From the NCBI RefSeq assembly GCF_001424385.1, contig NZ_LMPO01000009.1:750520-814519 (forward strand): a stretch of 64,000 nucleotides of DNA, given 5' to 3'. Source of the stretch: Curtobacterium sp. Leaf183 (lineage in GTDB: Bacteria; Actinomycetota; Actinomycetes; Actinomycetales; Microbacteriaceae). Below are positions 16,242 to 25,341 of this stretch, in pieces. The notes under the pieces were generated by a model, which was not told the origin of the DNA, did not search any database, and saw only the letters and a program-made list of their open reading frames with translations. The translations under genes and the position numbers were made by a program. Position 1 is the first letter of the stretch; every line of letters begins with the position of its first letter.

Positions 16242-17587
16242 GCGGACACCGCCTGGTCGATCGCGGCGTCGATGGCCTTGACCGCGTCGTCAGTGCTGCG
16301 ACCGTGGAAGGCGAGTTCGAGCTGGTCCTGCAGCGCGGTGTTCACCGACGCGAAGCCCGGCACCACGGTCTCGCGCACCGCGGTCTCGGTGATCGTCGTC
16401 GCCTGTTGCGTGAAGACGTCCATCACGTCGGGGCGCACCGCGTAGTCGAGCGTCGTGTCGGCCAGGCTCTGCAGGGTGGGCAGTTCGTTCGCTCGCTGAC
16501 AGAAGTCACGCATCGGGTCCTCTTCCACCATGTACTTCAGGAACGCGGCTGCCAACTCGGGGTTCGCGGTGTCGCGGGTGGCGACGAGGGCGTTGCCGCC
16601 GAGGTCCGATGCCGCTGCCCGGTCCCGCGGCATGTACGTCGTCGCCCAGTCGCCGCCCTGGTACCCGTTCGCCCCGTCGGCCAGCTCCGGCACCAGGAAG
16701 TCGCCGATGAACGTCATCGCCACCGTCTGGTTCAGGAAGAAGTTGTCCGAGTAGACCGTCGTCTTGATGGTGTTGTTCGCCGGGACCCAGCGCTCGTCGA
16801 AGAACCGCTGCGTGAACGCCATCGCCTTGCGCCCGGCGTCGCTGTCGACCGCCGAGTGCCGCAGCGAGGGCGTCAGGAGCGACCCGCCCGCCTGGTAGAC
16901 GAAGCTCGCCCACCGGTACGCCCCCGCGGCCGTCCAGTCGTAGGCGAACGGGAACTTGTCGTCCGGCAGGGTCTGCCGGAGCTTCGTGCTGATCGCCGCG
17001 AACTCGTCCCACGTCCACGCGTCCTCGAGCCGGTCCGGCACGGCGCCGATGCCGGCTTCGTCGAGGGCCTTGCGGCTGAACGCGATCGCCGAGGTGTCCG
17101 TCTGGTGCGGCACGCCGTACGTGCGGCCCTCGAACCGCACCGCGTCGTACAGCGCCGGCAGGAACGCCGACGACTCCGCAGCGGTCAGGTACGGGGTCAT
17201 GTCGAGCAGCACCCCGTGCGAGGTGTACTTGCCGATGCTCGTGTAGTCGACGCGGAACACGTCGGGCGCGGTCTTCGACAGGATGCCGCGGTCGATGCCC
17301 GAGAAGAACCCGTCGTACGGCAGAATCTGCAGCTCGATCGTGGCTTTCCGGTGTCGCGCCTCGAAGCCCTTCTTGGCGCGGGCGAACCCGGTGTTCTCGC
17401 CGTCGCTGCCGCCCCAGAACGCGAAGCGCAGCGTGCCCTCGACCTCGCCGATGTCGGCCTTCGATCCCGCGGCAGCGGTGCTCGGAGCCGGGCCGTTGTT
17501 CGCGACACAACCGCTCAGGCTCGAGGCGGCGGCGATGCCGAGCGCGCCGACGAGGAGCGAGCGGCGGGACAACGACGAAGGCGGCAC
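16238..17587 (-). CDS. Sugar-binding lipoprotein of the CUT1 ABC transporter
   Basis: 449 residues from the GTG at 17587. The N-terminus has SRRSLLVGALG, a hydrophobic run and the lipobox LSGC, so it is a lipoprotein; the paired arginines could allow Tat export. The body is an extracellular solute-binding protein family 1: LRFAFWGGSD, APDVFRVDYTSIGKY, and the C-terminal KAIDAAIDQAV. It captures a sugar or oligosaccharide for the two permeases downstream. An ATG at 17647 is in frame but would add 20 residues before the signal peptide; the GTG is preceded by GAGGAG. No dedicated regulator is adjacent. Confidence 0.88.
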   Translation of the reverse strand: MPPSSLSRRSLLVGALGIAAASSLSGCVANNGPAPSTAAAGSKADIGEVEGTLRFAFWGGSDGENTGFARAKKGFEARHRKATIELQILPYDGFFSGIDRGILSKTAPDVFRVDYTSIGKYTSHGVLLDMTPYLTAAESSAFLPALYDAVRFEGRTYGVPHQTDTSAIAFSRKALDEAGIGAVPDRLEDAWTWDEFAAISTKLRQTLPDDKFPFAYDWTAAGAYRWASFVYQAGGSLLTPSLRHSAVDSDAGRKAMAFTQRFFDERWVPANNTIKTTVYSDNFFLNQTVAMTFIGDFLVPELADGANGYQGGDWATTYMPRDRAAASDLGGNALVATRDTANPELAAAFLKYMVEEDPMRDFCQRANELPTLQSLADTTLDYAVRPDVMDVFTQQATTITETAVRETVVPGFASVNTALQDQLELAFHGRSTDDAVKAIDAAIDQAVSA

Positions 17588-17683
17588 GGGACTCCTCGGG
17601 AGGGGGCGGTGGAGACTCCCACGAACGCTAGACGCCGTCACCGACATCGGTGTCGCGAGTGCGCACCGCGACTCGGCGAGCCG

Positions 17684-18502
17684 TCACGCTGCGTTCTGGA
17701 GCGCTTCTGCCGCCACCGCCCACCAGTACCCGAGCAAACCACCGGCCGGCACGGCCAGGACAGCGAGGACGACCGCCTTGCGGAAGAAGCGGCGTTGCGC
17801 CGCCGCCTGCGCGATGTCCCGCTCGAGACGCTCGAAGCGCTGGACGTGCCGAAGCGTGTCGGTGATGACGAGCGACTCGACGTGCCAAGTCGCGCGTTCC
17901 TCGGCAACCATTGCCAGGTACCGCGTCGCTTCGTTGGACCACGCGCGCTCAAGCCCGCTGATCCACCGACCGAGTTCCTGCGGCCGGAGGGTCACGACCG
18001 CGGGGACTTTCTTCCCGAACCGGAGCGATGCGCTCTCGATCACGAGGAGGGGTTGAACGGCCACGTCGCTGACCGCAGCTGCCGAGAGCAGACGGCTTGC
18101 TCGTGCGCCTTCGTCGAGTGCCCGATGGACATGCGGGGTCCGCTGCCCGTTGACCATCAGCGTTCCGCCACCGACCCACACCGTGTGGTCGGCGTGGTTC
18201 TTCGTGTTGATGCAGAACACGCCGGTCGGACCGATGACGACGTGGTCGATGTCGGAAGCTCCGGAGCCGACTGGTACTGCGTGCAGGACCGTGAACTCGG
18301 GCCCGAGCTCGTCGAGGACCGCAGCAACACGTCGCTCGCCGAGCGCACCCTTGTACCAGGAGCGAGCCTCGGGCACGAGCACGTCGACGCCGCGGAAGCG
18401 CTGCCACGAGGATCGCGCCGGGGCTGCTGCCTGTAGCTCGAGGCATCGTTGCATCACCGCGTACCCGGGCTTGCGGGCACGGAGCGTCAGCGGAACGCTC
18501 AT
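17684..18502 (-). CDS. NERD-domain membrane-anchored protein
   Basis: 272 residues. Residues about 45-170 are a NERD (nuclease-related) domain: WYKGALGERRVAAVLDEL, then SDIDHVVIGPTGVFCINTKNH, the D...(x)TK core of a restriction-endonuclease-like fold. A single helix near the C-terminus (AVVLAVLAVPAGGLLGYWW) anchors it. NERD proteins are predicted to act on nucleic acid; few are studied. The gene starts 4 bases after the stop of the PH-domain gene, so the two form a unit. Confidence 0.82.
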   Translation of the reverse strand: MSVPLTLRARKPGYAVMQRCLELQAAAPARSSWQRFRGVDVLVPEARSWYKGALGERRVAAVLDELGPEFTVLHAVPVGSGASDIDHVVIGPTGVFCINTKNHADHTVWVGGGTLMVNGQRTPHVHRALDEGARASRLLSAAAVSDVAVQPLLVIESASLRFGKKVPAVVTLRPQELGRWISGLERAWSNEATRYLAMVAEERATWHVESLVITDTLRHVQRFERLERDIAQAAAQRRFFRKAVVLAVLAVPAGGLLGYWWAVAAEALQNAA

Positions 18503-18506
18503 CGAC

Positions 18507-18881
18507 TCAGAGGACGTGGTGGGCGATCAGCTTGCCGAGGTACGTGATGTCGAACCGTCCCTTGAACTCGAACCGCACCTTGCCGAGGCCGCTGAACCAC
18601 AGCTCGAGTTCCGCGTCGAGGTCGAACGTGCCCGCGGTCTCGACCGAGAACGACTGGATCTTGCCGTACGGCAGCGAAGTGAAGTCGCGCTTCTTGCCCG
18701 TCATCCCCTGGACGTTGACGGCGATGATCCGCTTGTCCGTGAAGACGACGAAGTCGCGGATCGTCTTCGCGGCGACCAGGATCTGCTCTCCGTCGATCAG
18801 GAGCTGCTGGACCTGCGGTGCGATCTCCGCGGGGTCGCACTGCGCGAGCTTGAACAGGGTTCCGTTGCTGAAATCGATCAC
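18507..18881 (-). CDS. PH-domain protein (bacterial PH family)
   Basis: 124 residues. The segment GEQILVAAKTIRDFVVFTDKRIIAVN with KRDFTSLPYGKIQSFSVET is the typical bacterial PH-domain pattern (YvbH/PH_1 type), a small beta-sandwich usually binding peptides, lipids or a partner protein. No membrane segment. The GTG at 18881 has TAGGCT six bases upstream. It is the first gene of a pair with the NERD protein and may regulate or localise it. Confidence 0.82.
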   Translation of the reverse strand: MIDFSNGTLFKLAQCDPAEIAPQVQQLLIDGEQILVAAKTIRDFVVFTDKRIIAVNVQGMTGKKRDFTSLPYGKIQSFSVETAGTFDLDAELELWFSGLGKVRFEFKGRFDITYLGKLIAHHVL

Positions 18882-18887
18882 CTGACG

Positions 18888-18893
18888 AGCCTA
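18888..18893 (-). promoter_or_regulatory. Leaderless-type -10 element (TAGGCT)
   Basis: Minus-strand TAGGCT ends six bases before the GTG at 18881. Confidence 0.5.
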
Positions 18894-18950
18894 TGAGAAG
18901 CCCTCAGCACTCTGCAGGCCCCCGTCCGGGGATTGGACTTCGCGTTCGCC

Positions 18951-19000
18951 GCTGACGAATCCGGTACGCGATACCCGGTTCTCGCGAACCGGATTCGTCA
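18951..19000. repeat. REP-like palindromic element, copy 2
   Basis: TGACGAATCCGGT (18953-18965) pairs with ACCGGATTCGTCA (18988-19000); the centre again holds ACCCGG and TCGCGAA. The outer and inner sequence matches the element at 13096. A decayed half-copy (CGGATTGCGAAAACCGGG) follows at about 19004. It fills the 175-base gap between two minus-strand genes. Confidence 0.85.
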
Positions 19001-19056
19001 CTTCGGATTGCGAAAACCGGGCGCCCAATCCCCGGCCCCGGTCCCCGGCTGAAGCG

Positions 19057-22000
19057 TCAGCCGCGCGACCGTCCAGCCCGCGGCTCGACGAGCTCGATGA
19101 ACCGGGACAGCAGCGACAGCCCCGGGATCGAGGGCGGCAACGCCGTGGTCAGCGCCGGCGAGTACACGAGGTACGCCGCCCACATCGCCCGCGACAGCGC
19201 CACGTTCAACCGGTTCGGCATGAGCAGGAAGTCGAGCCCGCGCGGGATGTCCGCCGCGCTCGACGCCGCGAGCGACACGATCGACACGACGGCCTCGCGC
19301 CCCTGGAACATGTCGACCGTGCCGACCTGCGTGCCGCTGAACCCTGCCGCATCGAGCGACGCGCGGATGACCGCACCCTGGGCGTTGTAGGGCGCGACGA
19401 CGATGACGTCCTCGTCGGTCAGGGCGCGCGTGCCCGACGACGACGTCCACGAGCGCCCGATGGTGTCCTGCACGAGGGCAACCACCCGCGCCGCCTCCTC
19501 GACGGACGACGTCGTGTTCCCCGCGTGCACGACCGGCACCGGGTGCACACCTGCGTCGACGCCCTCAAGCTGCCGCCCGGACACCATCGACGTCAGCTGC
19601 CCGTTGTAGGACAGGCCCGACACCGAGGCCGTCAGCGCGGGCTCCATCCGCCGGGTCCGCGCCAGGAAGTACCCGAACTCGGGCGGCAAGACGTGCTCAC
19701 CGTGCGCGAGCCAGCCGAGCGCGGACTGGTCGACGGGCTCCGGGTGCGAGCCCTGCGACACCTGCGGCAGCTGCTGCGGGTCCCCGAGCAGCAGCAGTCG
19801 CGAGGCCGCGACGGACGACGCGATCGTCGGCGCAAGCGAGAACTGGCCGGCCTCGTCGACGACGAGCAGGTCGAGGGACCCCCGCGCGACCGTCGTCTCG
19901 TTCGCGAAGGTCCACGCCGTGCCGCCGACGACGCCCCCGGTGCCGGTCTGTTCGCACGACGACAGGAACGCCGTGATCGCCGCGCCGTTCTTCACCGGGG
20001 TCCACTCGGCCGCCTCGACCTCGTCGGCATCGGCTCCGGCCTTCGGCTGCTTGACGACGCGGTCCGCCGGCACGCCCGCGCGGACCACGGCGGACAGGAA
20101 GTTCTCGCTCGTCGCGTGCGACTGCCCGACGACCCCGACACGCCAGCCGTGCTCGCGCACCAGGCGCGCGACCACGTTCGACCCGACGTACGTCTTGCCG
20201 GTGCCGGGAGGCCCCTGGATCGCCAGGTACGACCGGTCCAGTCCGAGCAGGGTCGCCACCACCGCCCCGACCGTGTCATCGTCGACCACCGGCGCGAGCG
20301 CACCCCGCGGCGGCACCCGTCGCAGCAGGTCGAGCGCGGGGTCGGGCAGCATCGAGGGCAGCGCGTCGAGGACCCATCCGCCCCACTCGGCGATCGCCTC
20401 GGGCTGGGGCTTGGCGCGCGGCGGGGCCGACGGCGCGATCGCGACCGGGTACTCGTGGTGCGGCTCCCCGCCGACGGGCAGGCGTTCCAGCAGCCGGACC
20501 TCGGTCGCGTCACCGTGGTCGACGACGTCGAGGACCACGGCGCGATCCGTCGCGCCCTTCGACCCGGGGCCCGAAGACCCGATCGATGGCGGGGGCGGGG
20601 TGTCGTAGACCAGGTGGGGCGAGCCTCCAGGCCGGAGCCGACTGCCGGGCGCGAGCGTCCCCGACAACCGCAGCTCACGCGACTGCGAGCGGGCACGCGG
20701 CAGCGTGTCCCAGTCCCGCTCGACGCTCGCGCGCTCGACGACCAGGACGTCGCGGGTGTCGGCCCACTCGTCGATCGGGTTGCGCAGCCGGTCGAAGTGG
20801 TCCTGCCAGAAGGTCTTGGCCTCGCGCCGGTGGTAGTCGATCGCGGCTGCGGCGAGCGCCAGTGCCGTCTGGTCCGGCGTGCGGTCGAGGGCGTCGACGT
20901 GCTCGAGCTGCTCGGCGAGCGCGACGGACACCGGGTTCGGCTCGCGCTCGACGGGGATCGGCGGCAGGTCGAGCTCGGCCGGGGCGTCGGCGGCGGGCGG
21001 GCGCAGCGACAGGAGCCAGTCGCGCAGCCGCAGGGTCGAGCGGCAGTCGTAGGCGTTGTAGTCGGCGACCTGGTCGAGCATGCGCTGCCCCTCGGCGGGG
21101 TCGCCGGTGCGGAGTTCCTCGATCGCCTCGACGTAGGCGGTGATGCTGTCGGCGGCGTTGGTGACGTCGCTCTCGCGCAGGTCCTCGCCCATGTAGAGCG
21201 GTTCGAGCTTCTTGATCGAGTAGCTGCGGCTGCCGACGACCAGGGCCTTGCGGACGACCGGGTACAGGTCGACCAGGACGCCCGCACGCAGCAGGTCGTC
21301 GACCGCTTCTTCTCCGACGCCGTGTCTGGCGGCGAGCGACAGCAGGTGCGTCCGCTCGTAGGCCGCGTAGTGGTAGATGTGCATGCCCGGGTACTGCTGA
21401 CGGCGCTGCTCGACGAACGCCAGGAAGTCGACGAGTGCCTGACGTTCGTCACGGATGGTGTGCGCCCAGAACGCGGTGAACTCGGCCCGGTCGTCGACCA
21501 GGCCGAACAGGTAGTCGAGGCCCCAGTGCTCACCGTCCTCGGTGTGGAGCGGGTCGCCCTCGAAGTCGAAGAACACGTCGCCCGCGTCCGGAGTGGGGAT
21601 CGCGTCGAGCGCGACCGGGTCGAGGAGCTCGAAGGCCGGCCCGCCCGGTCCGGCCAGGTGCGCTGCGTGCTCCGTCTCGATCTGGAGGCTCGCCTGCCGC
21701 ACCAGCCGCTCGCGCGTCGTGCTCGACATGCCGGGGACCGCCGTGGTGCGGACCGCCAGGTCGTCGATCGTCAGGACGCCCTGCCGGATCAGCTTCGTTC
21801 GCTGGTCCAGGCGCATGCCCGCGACGAGGACCAGGTCGCGGTGCTCGGCGACCTGGGTCTGGCAGGCGGCACATCGGCCGCAGCTGCTGTACCGGACGTC
21901 GCCCCAGGCGAGCGGCTGGTCGGCGTGCAGCCGTTCGTCGATCACCCGGACGAGCTCGGCGCGCTGCGTGCGGTACACCGGCGCGATGTCGGCCAGGTCG

Positions 22001-22545
22001 TGCGTGGTCGTCGTGCGGTCGCCGAGGACCAGGTGGACCTGCTGCCCGGTCGGGATGCCGTGCGCCTGCATCTGCTCGGCGTAGGCGGCGAGCTGCAGCA
22101 GGGCGCTGATCTTGGCGTGCCGGGCGAGCTTGGTGTCGTAGACCTCGTACTCCCCCGCGGCGTTGCGGATGATGAAGTCCGCGAAGCCGATGAAGCCCGC
22201 GTCGTGCTCGGTCGGTGGCGTGTGGAACGTCGGCTGGTACAGGACGTCGGCGTCGCCGTTCTGCATGGCCTCGATCGCTGCGGCGGCGGCATCGGCGTAC
22301 TGCGGCGGTGCCGGACGGTCGAACTCGACGACGTCGTGCGTGCGCTTGAGGATCTCGAGGTAGTCGAGCTCGTGCTGGTCCCCCAGGCGAGCCGTGCGGT
22401 CGAGCATGTCGTCGTGCTCGTCCGGCAGCGGTTCCGCGCGCCCGAGCTTGGCGTCGAGGCGGCGCAGGAAGGCCCACTCGCACGTCGCCCACGTGGTGAG
22501 GTCGCTCGGGCTCAGGAGCGCGCGGCCGGCCTCGGTGATCTGCAT
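19057..22545 (-). CDS. RecB-like nuclease / RNase H-like / SF1 helicase fusion (TM0106 family)
   Basis: 1162 residues. The N-terminal ~330 residues are a RecB/Cas4-type nuclease: GFADFIIRN and EVYDTKLA near residues 120-138 form the D...ExxDxK core, and a cysteine cluster (CGRCAAC, plus Cys near residue 20) could bind an Fe-S centre. Next is an RNase H-like module: VFFDFEGDP, HIYHYAAYERTH, DYNAYDCRST. The C-terminal part is a DNA2/UPF1-like helicase: IQGPPGTGKTYVG (about 776-783), VVDEAGQFSL, LLGDPQQLPQV, and VDMFQGREAVV. It should unwind and cut nucleic acid, in repair or foreign-DNA defence. The ATG at 22545 has TACGGT seven bases upstream. Divergent from the next gene. Confidence 0.85.
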   Translation of the reverse strand: MQITEAGRALLSPSDLTTWATCEWAFLRRLDAKLGRAEPLPDEHDDMLDRTARLGDQHELDYLEILKRTHDVVEFDRPAPPQYADAAAAAIEAMQNGDADVLYQPTFHTPPTEHDAGFIGFADFIIRNAAGEYEVYDTKLARHAKISALLQLAAYAEQMQAHGIPTGQQVHLVLGDRTTTTHDLADIAPVYRTQRAELVRVIDERLHADQPLAWGDVRYSSCGRCAACQTQVAEHRDLVLVAGMRLDQRTKLIRQGVLTIDDLAVRTTAVPGMSSTTRERLVRQASLQIETEHAAHLAGPGGPAFELLDPVALDAIPTPDAGDVFFDFEGDPLHTEDGEHWGLDYLFGLVDDRAEFTAFWAHTIRDERQALVDFLAFVEQRRQQYPGMHIYHYAAYERTHLLSLAARHGVGEEAVDDLLRAGVLVDLYPVVRKALVVGSRSYSIKKLEPLYMGEDLRESDVTNAADSITAYVEAIEELRTGDPAEGQRMLDQVADYNAYDCRSTLRLRDWLLSLRPPAADAPAELDLPPIPVEREPNPVSVALAEQLEHVDALDRTPDQTALALAAAAIDYHRREAKTFWQDHFDRLRNPIDEWADTRDVLVVERASVERDWDTLPRARSQSRELRLSGTLAPGSRLRPGGSPHLVYDTPPPPSIGSSGPGSKGATDRAVVLDVVDHGDATEVRLLERLPVGGEPHHEYPVAIAPSAPPRAKPQPEAIAEWGGWVLDALPSMLPDPALDLLRRVPPRGALAPVVDDDTVGAVVATLLGLDRSYLAIQGPPGTGKTYVGSNVVARLVREHGWRVGVVGQSHATSENFLSAVVRAGVPADRVVKQPKAGADADEVEAAEWTPVKNGAAITAFLSSCEQTGTGGVVGGTAWTFANETTVARGSLDLLVVDEAGQFSLAPTIASSVAASRLLLLGDPQQLPQVSQGSHPEPVDQSALGWLAHGEHVLPPEFGYFLARTRRMEPALTASVSGLSYNGQLTSMVSGRQLEGVDAGVHPVPVVHAGNTTSSVEEAARVVALVQDTIGRSWTSSSGTRALTDEDVIVVAPYNAQGAVIRASLDAAGFSGTQVGTVDMFQGREAVVSIVSLAASSAADIPRGLDFLLMPNRLNVALSRAMWAAYLVYSPALTTALPPSIPGLSLLSRFIELVEPRAGRSRG

Positions 22546-22590
22546 GGAACCCACCGTAGGGCCGGGTGCCGACAGCACGGCTCCCCTCCC

Positions 22591-22596
22591 TACGAT
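22591..22596 (+). promoter_or_regulatory. Leaderless-type -10 element (TACGAT)
   Basis: TACGAT ends six bases before the GTG at 22603. A GTG two bases earlier is out of frame. Confidence 0.5.
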
Positions 22597-22602
22597 GGCC
22601 GT

Positions 22603-23175
22603 GTGGAGGACATCGGACCGACCCTGCAGCGAGCCCGCCGGCGCGCCACGTGGATCGTCGCTGTCGGTACAGTCCTCGGCGGCGTCGGTGGCGTGGTGCT
22701 CGCGCTGACGAGCGACAGCGGGCTCGCCGGCATCCTCATCGTCATCGGCATCGCCTGCGCCGTGGGCGGCCTCGCTGGCGCGGTCACGCTCGCTCTGCAC
22801 CTGACCGGACTCCTTCCGGAGCTCTCGCGGCCGCTCGCCGGTCTCGACCGCGCAACGAGACAAGCGGTCAATCGGAGCATCCGCACCGCCACGCCGATAC
22901 CGCCGCTGGACGGGGAACTCGCGCTTCGCGGTGCCGAGCGTGCGCGCGCACTGGCGCTGCTCCTCCCGTACCAGACCGCACAACTCGTCCTGCTCTACGT
23001 CGGCATCGGTGGACCGCAGCTCGCGCAGCTGACCTCCGACGAGCCGTGGCAGATCTGGTTCAGCCGCATCTTCGTCGCTGCGGTGGCGGTCACCGCGGTC
23101 GCCTTCGTGGCCTGGGCGCGAAGGCGGACCGCTGCCGCTCGCCGGTACCTCCTGGTGGTCGAGCCCGCAGCGTGA
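22603..23175 (+). CDS. Hypothetical membrane protein, four helices
   Basis: 190 residues from a GTG. Predicted helices at about 18-36, 40-64, 128-146 and 158-174, with a charged cytoplasmic loop between the second and third. No recognised family. The gene is divergent from the nuclease-helicase (57 bases) and convergent with the VanZ-like gene. Longer plus-strand frames across the helicase gene are antisense artefacts; coding begins at 22603. Confidence 0.7.
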   Translation: MEDIGPTLQRARRRATWIVAVGTVLGGVGGVVLALTSDSGLAGILIVIGIACAVGGLAGAVTLALHLTGLLPELSRPLAGLDRATRQAVNRSIRTATPIPPLDGELALRGAERARALALLLPYQTAQLVLLYVGIGGPQLAQLTSDEPWQIWFSRIFVAAVAVTAVAFVAWARRRTAAARRYLLVVEPAA

Positions 23176-23198
23176 AGCACCCCTGCGAGCAGGCCGGT

Positions 23199-24308
23199 CT
23201 ACCGGACTGACTCCTCCGCTGCCCGCTCGTCAGCGGTGACCCGGTCGTCGACGACGTCGAGCCGCGCGAGCGCGTTCGCGAAGCCCCGGCGCTCCCGCGT
23301 CGCGAACAAGCCGATGAGCGCCGCCACCGCGAGCGCGAACGCCAGTACGCCCGACAGCGGGAACGTCGCGGCCGTGAGTGTCGCCCACCCGCCGGACCCG
23401 GCGGCCCACCGCACCAGACGCTGCCACAGGACGGGCCGCGGTGTGGGACGGAGCCGCACCACGGCCTCCCCCAGGGTGCGCCCGGTGACCAGGACCAGCA
23501 CGAGCTGGATCGCCGGCGCCACGAACGGCAGCGTCGCCAGCAGCACCGTCGCGGTGGTGGACCGCAGGCCCTGGTTCGCCAGCGCGAGGGCCAGGCTCGT
23601 GATCGACACCAGCGCGCCGGACGTCAGCGTGATGGCGAGCAGGTCGCAGAACATGCCGAACGCCCGCCGGGTGCGGGTCACCGGGCGAGCGACGTCCGCG
23701 GTGGTCGACGCCCGGTTGCGGACGAAGATCACGAGCACCGGGGAGATCAGCGTGCCGACGAGCGCTCCGAGGGTGTTGGCGAACAGGTCGTCGACGTCGA
23801 ACAGGCGGTAGGCGCACGGGTACAGGAACCAGTCCCCCGTCAGCTGCGTGAACTCGATGAGCAGCGACACCGCGAACCCGACGACCGTGCCGCTGATGAC
23901 CCCGGCCAGGAACCGTCCGTGCAGGAACAGGTGGCGGACGAGCATCCCGAGCGGCACGAACAGGATGACGTTGAAGATGACCTGCGCCGCGGCCGGGTTC
24001 GCGAGCAGTGAGCGCGGTCCGGAGAGCCCGCCCTCCTTCGCGATGTCCCCGACGAAGGCGAACAGGCGCAGCTGCGGGCCGGATGCCGAGCGGCACAGCA
24101 CCGCGACGTCGCTGGTGTCCGGCAGCGGCAGCAGCGTGTAGGTCACGAGCGCCAGTGCGTAGACCACCGTGATGAACGCCAGGACGGTGTTGCCGAAGCC
24201 GAGACCTCCACGGCGGCGGTACTGCACGGCGGCCCACGGCACGAGCCCGGCGATCGCGATGAGCGACCCGAACACGAGCGCGAGGACGGCGGGTGTGAAG
24301 CTGGCCAT
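23199..24308 (-). CDS. VanZ-like membrane protein with extended C-terminal domain
   Basis: 369 residues. The first ~190 residues match VanZ-like proteins: a run of helices with LVTYTLLPLPDTSD, ILFVPLGMLVRHLF and the acidic IEFTQL plus DVDDLFANTLGALVG signatures. VanZ confers low-level teicoplanin resistance in enterococci, but most homologues have no known role. The C-terminal half has three or four further helices and resembles an RDD-type domain, including GRTLGEAVVRLR. The ATG at 24308 has TACGCT six bases upstream. Confidence 0.82.
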   Translation of the reverse strand: MASFTPAVLALVFGSLIAIAGLVPWAAVQYRRRGGLGFGNTVLAFITVVYALALVTYTLLPLPDTSDVAVLCRSASGPQLRLFAFVGDIAKEGGLSGPRSLLANPAAAQVIFNVILFVPLGMLVRHLFLHGRFLAGVISGTVVGFAVSLLIEFTQLTGDWFLYPCAYRLFDVDDLFANTLGALVGTLISPVLVIFVRNRASTTADVARPVTRTRRAFGMFCDLLAITLTSGALVSITSLALALANQGLRSTTATVLLATLPFVAPAIQLVLVLVTGRTLGEAVVRLRPTPRPVLWQRLVRWAAGSGGWATLTAATFPLSGVLAFALAVAALIGLFATRERRGFANALARLDVVDDRVTADERAAEESVR

Positions 24309-24314
24309 TGCCCG

Positions 24315-24320
24315 AGCGTA
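24315..24320 (-). promoter_or_regulatory. Leaderless-type -10 element (TACGCT)
   Basis: Minus-strand TACGCT ends six bases before the ATG at 24308. Confidence 0.5.
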
Positions 24321-24384
24321 CGGGCGAAGCCGGGCTCGCGGACCGCGCGGCAGCGGCGTGGCCCCGCGCGCGGTCGCGGCGCCG

Positions 24385-25329
24385 TCAGGCCCGTCGTGCC
24401 TGCAGCGCCTGCTCGCTCAGCGCGACGAGGTCGTCCGCGCGCAGTCCCGGCCAGCCGTGGAGCAGCTCGCGCCATGCTGCTGGCAGCGCCGACGCCCCGT
24501 AGAGCGCCCCAGCGAGCCCTCCGGCGATCGCGGCCACCGTGTCGGTGTCGTTGCCGGTGCGGACCGCGCGGACCAGGGCGTCCTCGAGCGAGTCGCTGCG
24601 CTTGACCGCCGCGTAGGCCGCCTGCAGCGCTGACACCACCCAGCCGTTCGAGTCGGTGAAGTCCACCGGCTCCGACTGCTCCGCCGTGGTGAGTCGCTCG
24701 GCCCAGACGTCGCGTGACGACGGGTCGAGCAGGTCCAGTCCGCGCCGGACGTCGAGCTCACCGGTGAGGACCGCGTGCCGGATCGCCACGCACCAGAGCA
24801 CGCACGCGTCGCCCGCGTCGGACTCGTAGTGCGTCAGGTCACTGATCGCCCGCGCAGCGGCGGCCAGTTCGCGTTCTTCGTCCGCGGCGCCGGTCACGTA
24901 TCCGAGGACCAGCGGCGCGGTCCGCATCAGCGAGCCGTTGCCCGCCGACTGGCCCTTGACCTCGTGCTCCTGTCGGGCCGAAGCGCGTGCGTCGGAGGCG
25001 GTGTGCTCCTCCAGACCGGTCAGGACGTTGCGCGTCTGGATGCCGACGTCCGGCGCGTTGACCGCCCAGCTCGACCAGGCGGCCACCAGGCCGTCGAGGG
25101 CGGCTTCGGACGCCGGGTCGCCACCGCGCGCCACGGTGCGGAGGATCGGCACGGCCATGCTCGTGTCGTCCGTCCACTCGCCGGGGGCCCAGCCGAACGA
25201 GCCGCCGCCGGCCATGCGGATCGGTGTCGGTTCCGGGACGGCGGGCTTGAACTCGTAGCCGGCGCCGAGGGCGTCGCCTGCTGCGGAGCCGAGGACGGCG
25301 CCGACGGCGCGGTCGTGGGTGTTCGTCAT
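24385..25329 (-). CDS. ADP-ribosylglycohydrolase (DraG/ARH family)
   Basis: 314 residues, the full family length. The two magnesium-binding signatures are intact: GEWTDDTSMA near residue 50 and GNDTDTVAAIAGGLAGA near residue 260; GSAAGDALGAGYEF at the start and GQSAGNGSLMR mid-way also fit. These enzymes remove ADP-ribose from arginine or other acceptors, or hydrolyse ADP-ribose conjugates, releasing ADP-ribose. It is divergent from nrtR; the minus-strand TAAACC at 25342-25347 would serve as its -10 and lies in NrtR-like box 1. A GGAGGG ribosome binding site precedes the ATG at 25329. Confidence 0.9.
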   Translation of the reverse strand: MTNTHDRAVGAVLGSAAGDALGAGYEFKPAVPEPTPIRMAGGGSFGWAPGEWTDDTSMAVPILRTVARGGDPASEAALDGLVAAWSSWAVNAPDVGIQTRNVLTGLEEHTASDARASARQEHEVKGQSAGNGSLMRTAPLVLGYVTGAADEERELAAAARAISDLTHYESDAGDACVLWCVAIRHAVLTGELDVRRGLDLLDPSSRDVWAERLTTAEQSEPVDFTDSNGWVVSALQAAYAAVKRSDSLEDALVRAVRTGNDTDTVAAIAGGLAGALYGASALPAAWRELLHGWPGLRADDLVALSEQALQARRA

Positions 25330-25341
25330 GAGCCCTCCGAG

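Noticed and set aside
19525..22602. Long plus-strand open frame antisense to the nuclease-helicase
   Set aside because: No family resemblance and Arg/Val/Asp-rich composition; only the part from 22603 on is a plausible gene.
23199..24308. Glycopeptide resistance determinant
   Set aside because: VanZ-like domain alone, without vanHAX or regulators, is not evidence for resistance.
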